Shown: piece after piece, positions 60,737 to 64,000 of the stretch
Numbering within the stretch: the first letter of the stretch is position 1
Layout: every line of letters begins with the position of its first letter
Source of the DNA: Paenibacillus sp. yr247
GTDB taxonomy: Bacteria; Bacillota; Bacilli; Paenibacillales; NBRC-103111
Length of the DNA: 64,000 nucleotides
Assembly (NCBI RefSeq): GCF_900103825.1
Contig: NZ_FNIF01000001.1
Location: forward strand, 558,001 to 622,000
Direction: 5' to 3'
Made by a program: the position numbers and the translations under genes
The notes under the pieces: model-generated
Seen by the model: the letters and a program-made list of their open reading frames with translations, nothing else
What the model was told of the DNA's origin: nothing
Databases searched by the model: none

Positions 60737-62750
60737 ACATGTGTATAGGAAAATGCCCCAAGCACTAATGGAGCTCATTACTGAACAAAAGTGGTGCTCT
60801 TCATTCATAACACAAGGTGTTGCATTACCTGTTTTATTGACTGATCACAGGTATCTCGCCGAGTTGGATTCGCATTTGTCTGCGGATGAAAAGCGTACAC
60901 TGCGTCTAATTGTCTCGACATTCGGTTGTGAACCGTTCACAATAGAAACGCTGGAAAAGCAAGCGATTCTGCGTATGGCTGGTGCACAAGTCGCCATTGG
61001 CCTAGTAGGACTAAGAAGATTAGGCATTATTGCCGCTTTTCGCAAAGCGTGGGGAGAGCAGCTTTTCGTCCTGCCTGAGGATTCTTTTGCTGCATGGCAG
61101 CTGTTGTTATTTCCGTCTGTAGAGCTTCGAACAATTGAAGGTAATAGCGAGCTGGAACAAATAGAACCTGAAAGCGCAGGACATTTAATTGCCACTGATC
61201 AAGAATCCGCTCCGGCTAATCCTAGAGGCTTGGCACAGCAGATGTTTCACTTTCTGGTGGCTTGTTATCAGCAGCCTTCTTTACCGCTAACAAACAAAGG
61301 AACTTTACATAAAAAGCAATTGTCAAAGCTTACACAGCAGCTGTCCTTGCCGAAAGAAATACTGCGGTCCGCTGGGATTACTTACGCTTTTAGAGACATT
61401 TACGATGACCAATCAGCTCTGATGCTTGAAATGGCTATTCGTATGGATTTTTTGACTAGTCAAGGAGACCATTACCTCTTCAACAAGGAAGTCTGCATGA
61501 CATGGCTGCAGGGCTCCTACGATAAGCAGCAGGGGCAGCTTTACAGGATTTGGCGCCAGTTATTGCTTCCTGCTCCGGTTTGGCTTGAGCATGGCATTTC
61601 ATTGATGGAGAGAGCTGAATGCAGGCAGTGGTGTGAGGTTGACGCTATTTTAAAAGGAATCTGGGCTTGCTGCTCCCACAGAGGTCAGTTCAGCGAAGAA
61701 TCATCGCTTCAGCAGGCATTCATATCAACTTGGATAGCTCCTTTGTCTGTTTTCCGTTTTGTAGAGTTAGGTACTGATCAGAAAGGTGTTCTTTGGTTCC
61801 GATGGCTGATAACACCAATACAGGAAACCTTTCACGATAAGGATGGTGATCTCAGCATAAAGGAGACACATCAGCACCTTCCTTCCCTTTATGTGCAGCC
61901 GGATTTTGAGATACTGCTCCCCCCTGATGTTTCTCTTCGTACGGAATGGGATATCGCGGCTTTCGCCGATCTCAAATCGACGGATTTTGTTCGTACCTAT
62001 CGCTTGACCAAAGAAAGTATTTTCCGTGCCTGGGAACAGGGGGAAAGCAGTGAAGAGATCACTCGGATTTTGAAAGAGAATGCCTATTATGAAGTTCCCG
62101 AGCATATAACGGTTACCTTACAGCATTGGGGTGAGCAGGCGGGGAAGCTGCATTTTGAAGAAGTAACGCTGCTTCGCTGTAGATCCAATGATATTGCGGA
62201 TGCCCTGCTGAGAAACGAGAAATGCCTTCCATTTCTTAAGTGCCGCATAGGCGGCTCAGATTTTATAGTATTGCGAGAACATCTTACCGTGCTAACAAAG
62301 TGTTTAGAGAATATGGGTTTCAATCCGAAAAGCCGCCGAAAAGTCGAAAATTCGGCAGTTTCCAAATCATTAAGTTCTTCTGGGAATCAGACAGGTGGCC
62401 TGTGTTATTCTCGGGATACCATACAGCTCTATGAAATGGATGCCCAACTGCCTGAGCGGGATGATTTGTATCCGGAAATGAAGGATATACCTTTAAGTTG
62501 GCTTCAAGAATTCCGAGCGTATCACGGCTCTACTCGTAAGGAAATGATTCGCAAAGCGATCGAATGGAAAAGCTGTTTGCAGCTTCGCAAGGAAGGACGG
62601 AGCCGTTTTATTATCCCCAGAATCCTCCGCGAAGAACGGTCGGGCTGGATACTGGAAGGGCTGGAAGAATACGAGGAGATTTCTTTGTCAAGTGAGGATT
62701 GGGAGGAAATGAAGCTTATATTGCCTGGTATAAACGACGAAGGTGTTTAA
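60726..62750 (+). CDS. helicase-associated protein with XPB N-terminal-like domain
   Basis: 674 residues. ATG 60726 has AAGGAGT six bases upstream. It starts with winged-helix-like repeats and then carries a Helicase_C_3-type domain (XPB/Ssl2 N-terminal-like) around LPSLYVQPDFEILLPPDVSLRTEWDIAAFADLKSTD to RLTKESIFRAWEQGESSEEITRIL. No ATPase or nuclease motifs are seen. It overlaps the XPB gene by 11 bases, so translation is coupled and a complex is likely. Such pairs are known in Actinobacteria and some Firmicutes; the partner's role is unknown. Confidence 0.85.
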   Translation: MRYEHVYRKMPQALMELITEQKWCSSFITQGVALPVLLTDHRYLAELDSHLSADEKRTLRLIVSTFGCEPFTIETLEKQAILRMAGAQVAIGLVGLRRLGIIAAFRKAWGEQLFVLPEDSFAAWQLLLFPSVELRTIEGNSELEQIEPESAGHLIATDQESAPANPRGLAQQMFHFLVACYQQPSLPLTNKGTLHKKQLSKLTQQLSLPKEILRSAGITYAFRDIYDDQSALMLEMAIRMDFLTSQGDHYLFNKEVCMTWLQGSYDKQQGQLYRIWRQLLLPAPVWLEHGISLMERAECRQWCEVDAILKGIWACCSHRGQFSEESSLQQAFISTWIAPLSVFRFVELGTDQKGVLWFRWLITPIQETFHDKDGDLSIKETHQHLPSLYVQPDFEILLPPDVSLRTEWDIAAFADLKSTDFVRTYRLTKESIFRAWEQGESSEEITRILKENAYYEVPEHITVTLQHWGEQAGKLHFEEVTLLRCRSNDIADALLRNEKCLPFLKCRIGGSDFIVLREHLTVLTKCLENMGFNPKSRRKVENSAVSKSLSSSGNQTGGLCYSRDTIQLYEMDAQLPERDDLYPEMKDIPLSWLQEFRAYHGSTRKEMIRKAIEWKSCLQLRKEGRSRFIIPRILREERSGWILEGLEEYEEISLSSEDWEEMKLILPGINDEGV

Positions 62751-62870
62751 ATGTAGGTTTTGATGATAAAGGTAGGAAATGGACAGAGGATTTCGTAGTA
62801 AAGAGAAAAGGAAGAAACTCTTGGAGAACTGTGGTATAGTAGAGATGTTATATACTCTTTGAGGGGAAGG

Positions 62871-63335
62871 ATGTTGATTGTAGTAATGTTACAGACAATG
62901 GAAGCAGAAACAATAGATATGTCAGCCATTCTTATGCAGGCCTATGACATGGGTGATATGATTAATTCCTCTGCAGAAGTGGCAGATTATTTATATTGGA
63001 AGAACGCTGTGGATAACAGTGTAGAAGTTAAGAATCTTAAAGCTGTTTTCGCTAGAAAGAAAGATGCTTTTGAAGAGTGCGAACGCTTCGGGCATTACCA
63101 TCCAAGCTATCATGAAGCGTTAGCTGCAGTGAATGAGATTCAGGATAAGCTGCATGCTGTTGAAGCGGTTCGTAAGTTTAAAGAAGCAGAGGACCGTTTG
63201 GACGACTTACTGTTTACCGTATCCACAACGATCGCTCATGCTGTTTCCGATTCGATTAAAGTCCCAAGCAATAATCCGCTGCCAACTGGTAAAGGCTGCA
63301 GTTCCGGTGGAAGCTGCAGCGGAAATTGCGGGTAA
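62871..63335 (+). CDS. ylbF: YlbF family regulatory protein
   Basis: 154 residues. The helical core (LKAVFARKKDAFEECERFGHYHPSYHEALAAVNEIQDKLHAVEAVRKFKEAEDRLDDLLFTVSTTIAHAVSDSIKVP) matches YlbF/YmcA. The Cys-rich tail CSSGGSCSGNCG corresponds to the Fe-S cluster ligands of YlbF. In Bacillus YlbF, YmcA and YaaT form the Y-complex, which assists RNase Y and affects sporulation, competence and biofilm formation. ATG 62871 follows GAGGGGAAGG; TTG 62874 is an alternative. It is monocistronic. Confidence 0.88.
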   Translation: MLIVVMLQTMEAETIDMSAILMQAYDMGDMINSSAEVADYLYWKNAVDNSVEVKNLKAVFARKKDAFEECERFGHYHPSYHEALAAVNEIQDKLHAVEAVRKFKEAEDRLDDLLFTVSTTIAHAVSDSIKVPSNNPLPTGKGCSSGGSCSGNCG

Positions 63336-63338
63336 ATG

Positions 63339-64000
63339 TTAAAGCTGGAAATCGGGGCGGATGATTCCGACCTCGGTTCCCTGCCAGTTATGAACGGTAG
63401 GGGTATGAAAGGATGCAAGTGCGCTTACTTCGTATTCTGAAAGCAGTCTTAGCTGCTTCAAAGCTTCAACGACTGCTGGATACATGGCTCGTTGATTGCC
63501 GTCCTCGATTTTTAGGACAAAGCCTAAGCCCTGTTCAGGAATTGTTAGTGCGAAAATCCCTTCAGCTCCCATCTTGCCGATGATTCGGCCATTAGTTACC
63601 TCGATTAATCGCGTATCGAAGCGGTCGCTTCCCGCGAGGAATTGAGGATATTTTCGCACCGCGGCGACAATTCTCTGGCAAGCGTTTGCACGTGCTTGAG
63701 GTAATCCGTCAGGGCTGCCTAATCTGGCGAATGCAAGAGCCAAATGGTTAATCGGCATGCCGAATACGGGTACCCCACAACCATCAATCCCGAGCTGCAT
63801 CTGTGATTTATGTATACCGGACATAGCGCATACAGCATCCAGCATAAGCTGCTGAACAGGATGTTGGTTGCTCATGTAGGTTTCCGGTGATGCTCCGAGG
63901 TGTGCGCATAGGGCTAGCATGCCCGAATGTTTGCCCGAGCAATTGTTGTGCAAGGTGGTCGGGGCTTCACCTCGCTCGCGCATCGCCTGTGCGGTCGGCG
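63339..64000 (-). CDS. asparaginase family protein (L-asparaginase II type), 5' end outside window
   Basis: At least 220 C-terminal residues are present and the frame stays open to the window edge. TLHNNCSGKHSGMLALCAHLG and LGIDGCGVPVFGMPI are the signatures of the L-asparaginase II (AnsA-like, rhizobial type) family. Later DTRLIEVTNGRIIGKMGAEGIFAL also fits. It should hydrolyse asparagine to aspartate and ammonia. It converges on ylbF with only three bases between the stops and no visible terminator. Confidence 0.88.
   Translation of the reverse strand, partial: PTAQAMRERGEAPTTLHNNCSGKHSGMLALCAHLGASPETYMSNQHPVQQLMLDAVCAMSGIHKSQMQLGIDGCGVPVFGMPINHLALAFARLGSPDGLPQARANACQRIVAAVRKYPQFLAGSDRFDTRLIEVTNGRIIGKMGAEGIFALTIPEQGLGFVLKIEDGNQRAMYPAVVEALKQLRLLSEYEVSALASFHTPTVHNWQGTEVGIIRPDFQL

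Overview
The window is chromosomal DNA of a low-to-mid GC, endospore-forming Firmicute and best fits Paenibacillus or a close relative. The signs are a CcpA of canonical length, a tyrosyl T-box, a Bacillus-like tyrS / rpsD / GAF-GGDEF order, YlbF, YlaN, YugN, YktB and YjcZ family proteins, copper-amine-oxidase-N 'stalk' proteins, strong AGGAGG ribosome sites and frequent GTG/TTG starts. I saw no prophage, insertion sequence, CRISPR array, tRNA or rRNA gene. Nearly every transcription unit ends in a clear hairpin plus T-run.

Layout. 1-9.7 kb: a GNAT fragment, a GGDEF-histidine kinase hybrid, a metallo-beta-lactamase hydrolase, an alpha/beta hydrolase, a stalk protein, a His-rich DUF1292 protein, arginine decarboxylase and two MFS exporters. 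9.7-12.4 kb: a TetR regulator and an ABC-2 exporter whose promoter is bracketed by two identical dyads. 12.4-17.8 kb: secreted and hypothetical proteins plus the multiply broken remains of a response regulator and an ABC-2 permease. 17.8-24.1 kb: a sugar-acid operon of LacI regulator, LarA-type nickel-pincer isomerase, gluconokinase, SDR and 6-phosphogluconate dehydrogenase. 24.1-28.8 kb: shikimate kinase, rhodanese, paired fluoride channels, a divergent EPSP synthase, a C39-like peptidase and a CoA-binding protein. 28.9-36.4 kb: a frameshifted flavoprotein, a Gln/Asn-rich protein, a NagE-type PTS permease with its own Enzyme I, a DJ-1/PfpI protein, a zinc-finger protein and ccpA. 36.5-46.8 kb: MTA/SAH nucleosidase, acuC-acuA divergent from acsA with a cre-like site between, a class A PBP, T-box-tyrS and rpsD with a long leader. 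47-64 kb: a diguanylate cyclase, a TVP38-type membrane protein, an HPr-like protein lacking His15, YlaN, a Ca2+/H+ antiporter, Asp23, FtsW, YugN, an M20 hydrolase, a CBS protein, two Gfo/Idh/MocA oxidoreductases, a thermonuclease lipoprotein, an XPB helicase with its partner, YlbF and a partial asparaginase.

How the genes work together. Carbon metabolism dominates the middle. CcpA, the PTS permease/Enzyme I pair and a Ser46-bearing but His15-less HPr-like protein suggest catabolite control. acsA, acuA and acuC form an acetate switch in which acetyl-CoA synthetase is acetylated and deacetylated, with a cre-like site to tie it to CcpA. The LarA-type enzyme with gluconokinase and 6-phosphogluconate dehydrogenase suggests epimerisation of a hexonate into gluconate, which then enters the pentose phosphate pathway.

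The most novel-looking signal is not a gene. The same short element, an AGTTTT/AAAACT hairpin followed at a fixed distance by CTCT(A/T)AGGAGGT, lies directly before three unrelated genes (TetR regulator, PTS permease, thermonuclease lipoprotein). It looks like a dispersed 5' mRNA leader module.
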